Shown piece by piece: positions 35,116 to 43,957 of a stretch of DNA of 64,000 nt (its first letter is position 1; the number at the start of each line of letters is the position of its first letter). Source of the DNA: Fasciola hepatica (taxonomy: Eukaryota; Platyhelminthes; Trematoda; Plagiorchiida; Fasciolidae); contig CANUEZ040000168.1 in assembly GCA_948099385.1 (NCBI GenBank), forward strand, positions 4,069,001 to 4,133,000. Direction: 5' to 3'. Position numbers and translations under genes: made by a program. The notes beneath the pieces are model-generated. The model was not told where the DNA came from and ran no database searches. It worked only from the letters and a program-made list of their open reading frames with translations.

Positions 35116-37560
35116 AGTCCCGATTCTTTCTGTCAGCCTATTCCAAAATGTGGAATAAGCTGCCCCTTAGCTTACGCAGTGCCTCCTCAATGTTCGCTTT
35201 TAGGCGCGCACTTTTGTCATACTTAACAGTCCCCAATGCTATACTGCTCACCAATGAGCTCGTCTCCGCCGAGCTGGACTTTGAAAGAAGCCTCACACTG
35301 TAACTCTTCTACCTCTGCGCCACAGGCCACTAGGTACACCCCGCGAACTAAGGCCATTGCCTTCAATGATCCATAGCGAACCTACCTCCTGCCATCATAA
35401 GATAACCCTATTGCTCACCTACGTTCATCTCTTATTCATCATATTCACTTTTGTTCTCCTCAGTATCCGTTGATTCTCAGCTAGGGCACACCCAGACTGC
35501 GCTTCTTTATCCATTTTCCCTTTTCAGTGACCCTCCGTGACGGCCAACCACTTCGGGCGCTGTACTTACCATCTCCCTGGCAGGTGCACCTGGGTAATAT
35601 TGCTACACGGTCGTTTACCACTCGCTGTTTCCGTTGGCTCTCCTGTCCATGGTCTCGCGTCTTGGTCAATCGTTCCTGGTTCACGCACCTCCATCGCGGT
35701 CGCTTTGTCCCCTGTACAATTATCCATGAACACTCGTGCCACTCCCAACTGTGCGAGGCGCGGTCAGATCCACAGCTATGGCCGGCGCACATCGGGCTTG
35801 CAGGCCGTCTGCAACGATGTGCGAGCTCAAATAGACCGGTGGATCACACCTCCTGCGTTCACTTCACGAAGTGTTTTTCAGGTCGGGTGCCCAGCGCACG
35901 GCCAGTCTCACCCACTAGCACCGGTTGCGGATGGCACGCTCTAACTTTTCTTGGACCACCGAATCCAATGCTGTCGGTTGAAAATTGCATGCTCCTCATC
36001 CTTTTTCCGCCACAGCTTGTTCGCCTATAGCTCTTATCATCTGTTCCCACGTCCCATTTTTGTCGCCCTACCACGGTATTCACACCTACCCGTTTTGTCC
36101 TTCCTCCTATCGCCTCTCTACATCAACTTTCACTGCATTGAGTCACTATCGTCCTAACCACTCTTCTATGTCGATGCTCGCCAATATCTCTTTTCCCACC
36201 TGCCGTAATTGCTGGCTTCTATCATCTATGCGCTTGATGTTACCCTCTGCTCAGAACGCCCATTGATAGCTTCTTCAAACCTGTCGTTCTGTTAAATCCC
36301 TCCTCATGCCTAATGCCATGATGCACCAATCGCACCCGCACCCATGACCAATCCGCATATCAGAACTTGCCGCTCCAAACTTCGCATCTTTTACAGTCGT
36401 ATTTACTATCTAATCACCACCACCGTATCTTCTTCACTTGGCTCCGCGATTCCTCTGTGGTTCTTTCCAGTGTCCTGATTAGTATCCACGTGTGCAATTG
36501 TCTGCCGGCACACAGCTCTCCAGCTCCATTGCCCCAACTCCGTTGCGCATTCATTTTTTGTGGCCTTTTTGTTCTATTGCTGGTTCACTTATCTCGGGGC
36601 GTCCCGCTTCCTTGCCCGCCTCCTCCGTGTTTCATCTGCAGTAAAATGATCTGATTGGTCATTTCTTACCTGTGTCTCCTCGGTCATTGCTTTCATCCCT
36701 TGATCCGTTTATTGCTCGCTACAGGCATTTTTCTGTACCTTCCAGTGTGGTCCGCTTTTCCATGTTCCACCACTGTAATGACAACGTTACGTCACGGTGT
36801 TCTTTTACAGTTCCAAATTGTTTGACCTGTCACTACCCGATTCCTCTGGTCCGTCACTACATCTCGCACCTGCATTGATCAAATAATTAGACCCATTCTT
36901 ACCTGTTTTCCTTGATCCTGTCTTTCATCTTCACTCTTCCATGAACTGCTCCTCACAGCCTTCATCACTTCTGTGCTTTCGCATTCTATTTTTCTCTCCG
37001 CTGGGCTGCCACGTGCACTTGTCATGAAGTTAATCCACCACGATATTCCAAAGTTAATTCTACAACCATATGGTCTAACATTACCTAATACTTCTAATGA
37101 CTGATAATTTCTTTCTAGGACCCTATTGTTATTGCTCCTGCTTCTCTTATACCTATATATATATAATAAATCTACATGTATATATATAAACTTACGCATA
37201 TATATCTATGTGCACGCGCTCTGCATCTTGCAGTTCCTCACAGGCCATTTCTCTTGCTATCATCCCAACAACCGTCATCATAGGCATCCATCAACTCTAC
37301 ATTTGTGCCTCACATCTACCGTATCCAATCCTTTGAAATCGTTTTTGTCATCTGATCATCCCTCTACGTCTTGCATTGCTTGCTGCCTGTTTTACGGTGA
37401 GTTTTGTGTCCTGTCCGCCGACAATCCACTGCAAAGTACCAATGCCTCGTTGATATCTAATCCACTGCAGTGCACCTCACCTTTTTCTCCATCGTTCCTC
37501 GCTACTGCAGTTTCTTATACCGATTTCCAGCCCTTCTCATGTTTATCAGTCGGCCTTTTT
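35116..37560 (+). other. Presumed LINE-5 3' UTR and flank, no gene
   Basis: Pyrimidine-rich sequence. The plus-strand frame at 35527-36030 is open for 167 codons but overlaps other open frames and has no domain. Similarity on the opposite strand to 18200-18820 is the reason for calling it 3' UTR. An AT-rich stretch lies at 37141-37205. Confidence 0.4.
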
Positions 37561-37741
37561 ATGTAACTGCTCGGACCAGCCATTCGATAGTGTCTTGTGG
37601 TCCAACCTTAATGATGGCCAAATTGACGTTATTGGTGATTACTGAAGAAAATGGTTGGAGTTGATGAAAACACTTTTGGGGAAAATAAGAATGGTGTTCC
37701 TACTTTTGCGGCGACTTTTGTTTAAGTTAGCCACTTCGTAG

Positions 37742-37748
37742 TATATAA
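37742..37748 (+). promoter_or_regulatory. TATA box candidate for the MULE/SWIM/PHD gene
   Basis: TATATAA lies 42 nt before the ATG at 37790. Transcription would start near 37772, leaving a 5' leader of about 18 nt. The position is right, but TATA-like strings are common in AT-rich DNA. Confidence 0.4.
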
Positions 37749-37789
37749 GATTTGCGCAAGGCTGTTACCGCTCACACCTGTTAACTGTC

Positions 37790-40351
37790 ATGGCCGTTGC
37801 ACGTGCTTTCGTTGATGACTCTGAGACTTTCTGCAGACATGTAAAAGATGCCTATAAATTATTCTCAAGGTTCGAGCAAGACTTTCGGTTATTTCAGCAG
37901 CATACTTTCACCTCGTTTTACGTGAATGAGAGTGTTACTGCTGAGAATTGGCTTCGTACACATCCGGGTGCACTGCCGAAAAATTTCCCATACTATCGGG
38001 TTAAATTTTGCTGCGTGCACAATCGACGGCGAAATAGGACAGCCATCAAGTATGCAAAGCACAGTAAATCTATCTTTACTTTCCAGATGTCAGAATACTC
38101 AATGCCCGGCCTTCTTGAGGATCCGTGCCGTCGGAATGCAATACAAAGTCGTTGGTCAATGTCTGCAGCATAACTATGATTTTCATCTAATCAGCGATAG
38201 GTTCTACCATCGTAATAGGCGTTTGACTCCCGAACAAGAGTCACACATGTTAGAACTGATGGGCACTTTCGGCCGATCCAGTGAAATGTGTGAATACGCT
38301 CGCCAGAAGTTCAACTGGTTGTTCACATTTAGGGATAATTACTACTTGAGGGCCAAGGCGAATGCCGTAGATAACCGTAGTGATGTGCTTAAGGTTCAAC
38401 AACTAATGACTGGAAGGGGTTATTTGCGAATCATATCGCGGGAAGGCGTAGTTAGGTACGCGTTTCACATTCCACAGACCATTAAGTCTCTGGCTGATAA
38501 ATATAGTGAGGTACTGCTAGCGGATGCCACCCACCAGCTGAACTGCGGTGGCTACCTTCTTTGGCACTGCATGTTGATAGACAATATTGGCCCATGTCGT
38601 TCAATTTTCTACGCCCTGCTTCCTAACGAGAGCAGTGCTAGTTATCTGCGTGCAATCACCGAAATGAGGGCCCGTTTACCGGGGACAGCGAACGTGAAGA
38701 CAGTCATATTAGATCGAAGCTTAGCGCAGTACAAGGGATTTGCGGTTACGTAACCCGGAGCAAAATTCGTTTTCTGTTGGTTCCACGTTCTTAGGGATAT
38801 GAAGCGCCATTGTTATCGCTTGCACGGCTTGTCCTTAAATGACAAGCAACGCGTCCATCAATGGATGCGAAATTTGGATTACGCCTCAACTAAGGTGATA
38901 TTTGATAGATTTAGGTCCGCCATTCTTGGCCGTAGTGCAGAAGCTATGAATTACTTGAACCGAACTTGGTTGCCGTATGAAGCAATGTGGGCGGGTTATA
39001 GTGTAATGGATAAGGAAACCTTCGGTACGTTTACTACCAACAGGGTCGAGGTTGAGAATCGCCACCTGAAGGAAGGGCTATCTGCCAGATCGTCTTTGGT
39101 AGATTTTTTCACTAGAATATTGAAACGAACAAAGGATTCAGATGAAGCTAGGCGCCGTAGACTAAGTAAGCAGTTAGTTGGTTCCTTCCGATCGTCTGCT
39201 GGAATGGATAAGTACCCAGGGTTTTTGACCAGATTAAGTACCACCGCTCGTGTCGCACTTGAGAAACACGTGCGTTTGCATCAGGTTAGGAGCATCTTTC
39301 CTAATGGCGGCAGACGGTTTCTCATGTGCCGTCGGTCATGTAAAGTGACTGTTAGAATGGGTCTTCACCCTAGTTGCACTTGTTGCTTCTTTAAACAGTG
39401 GTCGATATCATGCAGTCATATTTTGCATGTGACTGACAAAATAGGATATGGATTCCATAGACTAGCCGTCGGTCGATGGGCTGTTGACGTTCGACTTCCG
39501 TTGTCGGTTGGAATGCCAACAACGTTGTTGGCGGAAATGGACGAAATTCCGCCCCCGTACAACCCTAGCCACAAGTTGTCCGTCAGTGAAGACTTCGAGA
39601 AGGATATGTCGGTCGCGTTAGGAAGCTTGGGTCACGATAAATGGGTACGTTATGTTAGTCAGCTGAAGAACTTAGCCACAGTCATAGGGTCGGGACGAGA
39701 TTTTGACATAAGTTGCATTGACAAAGCGACCAATACGAGGTAGACTTGGGCAACCTTCACGCTGTTAATAGGTACCTGGGGAAAGTAAGTGGCACAAGAT
39801 GTACGCATACGGTTACGCAAATACCCAGCACGTCACGAGCACCGGTCACTCCTACTTCCTCAAAAGGTAAGGCGACAGTAGTGCTTAGAAACACGGATGA
39901 ACAAGACATCCAGCTGATAGGGCATCCTTTGCAGCTATTACAGTTCAGGCGTTTGCACACTACAACCTCCGCACAATACCGGATCCAGAAGGAAAGGCGC
40001 CGTCTGGGAAGGCCGCATTCACCGATCGTGGAAAAAGAGTACAGTGTCTGTCATCTTCGGGATCCCAAAGTGGATTTTGACAAGGAAACCGAGTGGGTGC
40101 AGTGCAGCCGTTGCCCGCGTTGGACGCACTATCAATGTGCAAATTTCGGAAACGAGGAGAACTACTTTTGCTTCCACTGTCTGGCTGGTGAAAATAGTTG
40201 GGTAACAATTGCGATTTTCATTTTGCCTTGTACAAAGTAAAACCAGATAATAAATGTTTCCATTTCTGCTTTACAGACAGAACACGGCAAAACATCACAA
40301 CGTTCGATCCACCGTTATGACCGTAGAACTTCGGCACGGAAGTGTGCATGA
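37790..40351 (+). CDS. MULE-type DDE transposase with SWIM finger and C-terminal PHD-like finger (one internal TAA)
   Basis: With introns 38050-38086, 39740-39771 and 40202-40276 removed, the exons (37790-38049, 38087-39739, 39772-40201, 40277-40351) give 806 codons in one frame. Blocks in order: an N-terminal Cys/His part ending CPAFLRI ... HNYDFH (FAR1/WRKY-GCM1-like DNA-binding type); RNase H-fold DDE core with LADATHQ (Asp codon 38523), VILDRS (Asp near 38711), CWFHVLRDM, and NRVEVENRHLKEG (Glu near 39050); SWIM finger CTC then nine residues and CSH (about 39378-39418); PHD-like QCSRCPRWTHYQC and CFHC (40100-40185); a basic tail. The start is the first ATG after a TATA box. The only break is TAA at 38751-38753. 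No terminal inverted repeats were found, so it may be a host gene derived from a transposase or a decaying transposon. Confidence 0.65.
38050..38086 (+). other. Inferred intron 1, 37 nt
   Basis: It begins GTATGC and ends TTTACTTTCCAG. Removing 37 nt shifts the frame by one, exactly as needed to join the open frame before it to the one after it, and places CPAFLRI in phase. Short introns of this size are known in flatworms. The alternative is a simple frameshift mutation. Confidence 0.6.
38750..38794 (+). other. Possible 45-nt retained or new intron over the TAA
   Basis: The sequence GTAACC to TTCTTAG is a GT-AG interval of 45 nt (a multiple of three) that contains the only in-frame stop. Its in-frame content includes the conserved CWFHVLR block, so it was ancestrally coding. 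Either the TAA is an inactivating mutation or the segment is now skipped by splicing. Confidence 0.3.
39740..39771 (+). other. Inferred intron 2, 32 nt
   Basis: It begins GTAGAC and ends GCTGTTAATAG. It removes the TAG at 39741-39743 and shifts the frame by two, joining the SWIM-containing frame to the PHD-containing frame. Confidence 0.55.
40202..40276 (+). other. Inferred intron 3, 75 nt
   Basis: It begins GTAACA and ends TTTCTGCTTTACAG, a good acceptor with a pyrimidine tract. It joins the PHD-like exon to a 24-codon basic tail ending in TGA at 40349-40351. If unspliced, the frame ends at a TAA at 40238-40240. Confidence 0.5.
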
Positions 40352-40639
40352 AAGGATCATTTGTACCATTGAACCACCATCTTTCAATACAATTCTTATT
40401 ATTCATTTTGTCCTCCATTTTGCATTTGCTACGGAATGGGTCCATCAGTTACGTGCAACGTATTACGATGTGGGTGGTTTATGTGTGGGCAGGTGCGCCT
40501 AATGGGCGTCGTGCTTCAGCTCGCGTAATTAGAGGTTGGCTTGGTTGCGTGCCATCTTACAATATTGCGGTCAAGGAAACAAAATCGTTCACGCTGGAGT
40601 GGATCGACTAATTCCATAACAGTAATCCCCAAACGTATC
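40352..40639. other. No gene; 3' flank of the MULE-type gene
   Basis: Nothing recognisable. A TIR matching the 5' flank (37570-37760) was looked for by eye and not found. An AATAAA string lies at 40250-40255, inside inferred intron 3. Confidence 0.4.
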
Positions 40640-40786
40640 GGATCATCATCACGGTTATTTATAGGTATATACATATATATGTATATACGGATCTATGCAC
40701 ACATAAGTACATATATATATGTATATAAATGTAAGCATCTATATTTAGATACGTATGTAAATACACATGTATTCATTTACATATAA

Positions 40787-40820
<34 letters not shown>

Positions 40821-40998
40821 GTATGTATATACATGTACTTACGTGTGCATAGATCCGTATGCACACATAAATATATTCATATATAAATAAATATATACAC
40901 AATAATAGATAAATAGACAAATACGTGCCTACGTGTGCATATATGCTTATAAAAATATATAGATATATATATATAATTATATATATATATATATAATA
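40640..40998. repeat. AT-rich microsatellite and minisatellite tract
   Basis: Repeats of TATATA, ATGTATATA and ACATATATA with interspersed GTGCATAGATCCGTATG-like segments, some in inverted orientation (40688-40704 and 40846-40862). It directly precedes the 401-bp tandem repeat. Confidence 0.8.
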
Positions 40999-41104
40999 TG
41001 ATTCATCATGCAGCCTGAACGCTCAACTCACCATTGAAAACCATGGAAGCACTGTACAGCTGTTTCATCCTTGTTGGGAATCATCAGCAGTGCACATCCA
41101 CCGA

Positions 41105-41175
41105 GCCCCCACGGGGACTCGAACCCGGGGTGAACGATTGTGAATCGAACACCTTAACCACAAGCCTATCCGGGC
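41105..41175 (-). tRNA. tRNA-like sequence (Val-CAC-like), unit 1
   Basis: On the minus strand it has A-box-like TGGTTAAGGTG and a perfect B box GGTTCGAGTCC. The loop TTCACAA would give anticodon CAC. Acceptor arms GCCCGGA and TGGGGGC pair imperfectly, and the D stem here is spoilt (GGCT instead of GCCT). It is probably a tRNA-derived repeat, not a functional tRNA gene. Confidence 0.45.
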
Positions 41176-41505
41176 TGGCTCTCAACGGTTTGTTGAACAT
41201 CTACACTACCTGATATAGCACCCTTCCGTCACTGGCTTTTGAACGGTAACAACCCGCTTCCCACACAGCGATCGACTCCTATGATGGATGACTTCTCTGT
41301 AGAGGCCTAAGTACAACGAAGGCATTCCGTTATGAACAACCTACAGAGCTTGGTTACTATTTTCAAATGAGTAGTAGGAGATCAGATTTGTATATAATAT
41401 GATTCATCATGCAGCTTGAACGCTCAACTCACCATTGAAAACCATGGAAGCACTGTACAGCTGTTTCATCCTTGTTGGGAATCATCAGCAGTGCACATCC
41501 ACCGA

Positions 41506-41576
41506 GCCCCCACGGGGACTCGAACCCGGGGTGAACGATTGTGAATCGAACACCTTAACCACAAGGCTATCCGGGC
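41506..41576 (-). tRNA. tRNA-like sequence (Val-CAC-like), unit 2
   Basis: Same as unit 1, but this copy keeps the D stem pairing (GCCT with AGGT), so it is the best tRNA fold of the set. Anticodon stem and acceptor stem still have mismatches. Confidence 0.45.
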
Positions 41577-41906
41577 TGGCTCTCAACGGTTTGTTGAACA
41601 TCTACACTACCTGATATAGCACCCTTCCGTCACTGGCTTTTGAACGGTAACAACCCGCTTCCCACACAGCGATCGACTCCTATGATGGATGACTTCTCTG
41701 TAGAGGCCTAAGTACAACGAAGGCATTCCGTTATGAACAACCTACAGAGCTTGGTTACTATTTTCAAATGAGTAGTAGGAGATCAGATTTGTATATAATA
41801 TGATTCATCATGCAGCTTGAACGCTCAACTCACCATTGAAAACCATGGAAGCACTGTACAGCTGTTTCATCCTTGTTGGGAATCATCAGCAGTGCACATC
41901 CACCGA

Positions 41907-41977
41907 GCCCCCACGGGGACTCGAACCCGGGGTGAACGATTGTGAATCGAACACCTTAACCACAAGCCTATCCGGGC
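41907..41977 (-). tRNA. tRNA-like sequence (Val-CAC-like), unit 3
   Basis: Identical to unit 1 over the tRNA-like part, with the same D-stem change. It lies 111 nt before the Gypsy insertion point. Confidence 0.45.
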
Positions 41978-42091
41978 TGGCTCTCAACGGTTTGTTGAAC
42001 ATCTACACTACCTGATATAGCACCCTTCCGTCACTGGCTTTTGAACGGTAACAACCCGCTTCCCACACAGCGATCGACTCCTATGATGGAT

Positions 42092-42400
42092 TGTAGCGGC
42101 TTCGCAGACACCAAATTCAATAAAATACAATTGCGAGCTTAGGGCTTAGGCGCGCTTTGTTTAAGTCCACCGGTGTGAAAATAAGAACACGTGAAAAAGA
42201 AGAAGAACCTTCGTCACACTACGTCAAAACAGCAAGGCGCGCTCCAGCTCATCAGCTCTGGTGATTAGCTAGATCAGCCTCCCTTCTCCTGTACTTCATA
42301 CAGGGCAATCAATACAAGTACAAAAACCATCAATCGCTGTCGTTCTGCGTCTTTATTCGCTGGACGGGAATTGAGTCAACAAGTCGTGCGTTCGACCAAA
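42092..42400 (+). repeat. 5' LTR of element G (309 bp)
   Basis: It starts TGTAGCGGCTTCGCAGAC and ends GCGTTCGACCAAA. It contains AATAAA at 42119-42124, a candidate polyadenylation signal. It differs from the 3' LTR at a single base. Confidence 0.95.
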
Positions 42401-42412
42401 TTGGTGAGCCCG
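42401..42412 (+). promoter_or_regulatory. Primer-binding site of element G
   Basis: TTGGTGAGCCCG immediately follows the 5' LTR. It is the same as in copy F. It resembles the tRNA-Trp-type PBS of CsRn1-clade elements with one base different; the actual primer is not proven. Confidence 0.6.
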
Positions 42413-42560
42413 TTCCAAGTTATTATTAATTTTTATTTATTTATTATATCGTCCGTGCCCTTCAGCGTTCCTTTTGTTTTCGTTGTGCACATACGTATTG
42501 AGCCTTTTTTGGTGTTAATTTCGATCAGCCATCGTATATTTATTTTGCTGTCTATTTGAT

Positions 42561-43406
42561 ATGGATGACGCTAAGTTAACTATGTCTGACCCTGCGGTGC
42601 CTGAAACGCTCTCTATTGCGCGCCCAGTGAAAGCGTTACCTTTCATTCCGGGTAATCCCTCTCTTTGGCTGACTCATCTGGAAGCACAGTTTGCTGCCTC
42701 TAGAATCACCTCCCAGCAACAGAAGTATGTGCATCTCACTGATGAACTTCCTTTAAATATTCTTGAAGCTGTCGAGGATATCATCTCCAACCCACCCACG
42801 GACAAGCCTTATGATATGCTTCGCCAGGCTATCTTAGATCGCACCGGGGTCTCCGACTCAAACCGTCTTCGTCAGCTGCTAAGTGGCATTTCCCTCGGTG
42901 ACCAGAAGCCTTCACAGCTTCTGCGTCGTATGCGACAGCTGGCCAAGGGCATCCAAGTTGGTGACATGATGTTGCGAGAATTGTGGATGCAGCAGCTACC
43001 CCAACAAGCGCAATGCACTCTGGCCCTTCTCGTAGATGAAGTCTCACTAGACAGACTGGCTTTGGCGGCGGACCGCTTTATGGAAACCGCCTCCGCCCAA
43101 ATTAGTCAGTGTGTTCGTTCGTCCACAACCACTACGGAGGTGACTCTCACAGATTTAGCTGCACAACTCAGTGCCCTTCGGGCGGACGTGACCGCTATTC
43201 AGTCTTCACGTTCGGCACGTCGTAGCCGCTCCCCAACTCGCACCCGTCGGCCTATTGCCGCTCGCAGTCCTCCTAGGCTATCCTCTCCCGATGCACACAC
43301 TTGGACATGGTGTTGGTATCACCGCCAGTATCGTGCCAGCGGCAGGAAGTGTACACCCCCGTGCACGTTCCACGACAACCAGGGAAACTCGTCGGCCAAC
43401 GTGTAG
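42561..43406 (+). CDS. gag: Gag polyprotein of element G (281 aa)
   Basis: The 281-codon frame begins at the first ATG of a sensible frame after the leader. It is the structural protein that forms the retrotransposon particle and binds element RNA. The capsid-like part includes the WLTHLEAQFAASRI segment (about residues 33-46) and DQKPSQLLRRMRQLAKG (about residues 114-130). A Ser/Arg-rich basic stretch near residues 213-240 precedes the zinc motif C-W-Y-H, nine residues, C-T-P-P-C (about residues 251-268), a C-x2-H-x9-C-x3-C variant typical of the CsRn1 clade and unlike the usual CCHC. It overlaps pol. The heptamer GGGAAAC at 43382-43388, in the zero-frame phase G GGA AAC, lies 15 nt before the TAG. 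Confidence 0.9.
   Translation: MDDAKLTMSDPAVPETLSIARPVKALPFIPGNPSLWLTHLEAQFAASRITSQQQKYVHLTDELPLNILEAVEDIISNPPTDKPYDMLRQAILDRTGVSDSNRLRQLLSGISLGDQKPSQLLRRMRQLAKGIQVGDMMLRELWMQQLPQQAQCTLALLVDEVSLDRLALAADRFMETASAQISQCVRSSTTTTEVTLTDLAAQLSALRADVTAIQSSRSARRSRSPTRTRRPIAARSPPRLSSPDAHTWTWCWYHRQYRASGRKCTPPCTFHDNQGNSSANV
43382..43388 (+). promoter_or_regulatory. -1 ribosomal frameshift heptamer (gag-pol)
   Basis: GGGAAAC fits X-XXY-YYZ and is in the correct phase (codons GGA AAC in the gag frame). A -1 slip here enters the frame that encodes the protease. The gag stop TAG follows at 43404-43406. A downstream pseudoknot was not evaluated. Confidence 0.65.
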
Positions 43407-43957
43407 GTACGGCAGCGCTCGTTGGCCTCCCTACACCCTGCCGTCTTCTATTTATCAAGGACCTCATCTCCCACCGTCAGTTTTTGATTGACACTGGCGC
43501 ACAGATCAGTGTCGTTCCCCCTAACCCTTCTGATCGTCAGCACCAGCAAACTTTAGAGCTTCAGGCCGCCAATGGGTCTCGTATATCCACTTTTGGTACT
43601 AGGCGTCTCAAGTTAGATCTGGGGTTGCGTCGTTTTTTTCAGTGGACTTTTGTCATTGCTGACGTTTCCCAGCCCATCTTAGGAGTTGATTTTCTGCATC
43701 ATTTCAACCTTTCGTTACATCCCGCTTCTCGTAAGTTAACCGACCCTGTGACTCATCGTGCTGTTGTTGGATCTGTCTGCTTGGTCAACGTTGTTCGACC
43801 GTCCGTAGCTCCTATCGCCAACGATACCTTCGCCAAAATTTTAGCAGAGTTTCCGTCTCTAACCGGACCGGCAAACCACTTACCCATGGTGCGCTCGGCT
43901 GTTGTACATCACATCAGTACCGCTGGACCTCCTGTTTTGCCCGTCCGCGTCGCCTAG
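43389..43957 (+). CDS. pol: Aspartic protease part of Pol, element G
   Basis: The frame is open from before 43301 and is entered by -1 frameshifting from gag. The protease reads [14 protein letters not shown] with the catalytic D-T-G codons at 43490-43498. It continues with an [21 protein letters not shown] segment and the [12 protein letters not shown] motif (about 43680-43710), the second typical block of Gypsy proteases, which process the polyprotein. The frame ends at TAG 43955-43957. The missing T in the run 43935-43938 diverts the frame just before the RT, so in the current sequence protease and RT are separated. Confidence 0.85.

Larger units (their letters stand above)
30595..37560 (+). 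mobile_element. CR1/Jockey-like LINE, LINE-5
   Basis: This is the best preserved LINE in the window: ORF1 (30595-32160), a spacer, ORF2 (32508 to about 35115) with endonuclease and RT, then a pyrimidine-rich region of about 2 kb that I take as the 3' UTR because it resembles the LINE-3 3' region. The exact 3' end and a (TTA)n tail are not seen; the tail may be lost. ORF1 has one stop, and ORF2 has two frame changes, a damaged endonuclease site and a deleted RT thumb. The copy is dead but useful as the family reference. Confidence 0.7.
41000..42091. repeat. 401-bp tandem repeat, about 2.7 units, interrupted by element G
   Basis: The anchor GATTCATCATGCAG occurs at 41000, 41401 and 41802, an exact 401-nt period with near-identical copies. 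The third unit stops after 290 nt at GGAT (42088-42091), where the Gypsy LTR begins, and resumes after the 3' LTR at 47264. The remaining 111 nt to the next anchor at 47375 complete the 401-nt unit exactly. Each unit contains a tRNA-like segment on the minus strand and the inverted-repeat-forming GCACATCCACCG region. Confidence 0.9.

Noticed and set aside
35527..36030. Host protein-coding gene of 167 codons
   Set aside because: Two other frames are open in the same interval, composition is pyrimidine-rich like LINE 3' regions, and nothing resembles a domain.
37570..40620. Terminal inverted repeats of a MULE
   Set aside because: Compared the flanks of the MULE-type gene by eye; no convincing inverted pair or 8-9 bp duplication was found. 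A computed self-alignment could still reveal one.
40640..40998. CRISPR-like array or other spaced repeat system
   Set aside because: The short repeats are AT microsatellites of irregular length without unique spacers.
41105..41977. Functional tRNA genes
   Set aside because: A and B boxes are present but acceptor and anticodon stems have mismatches, and the sequence occurs in every satellite unit. I list them as tRNA-like only.
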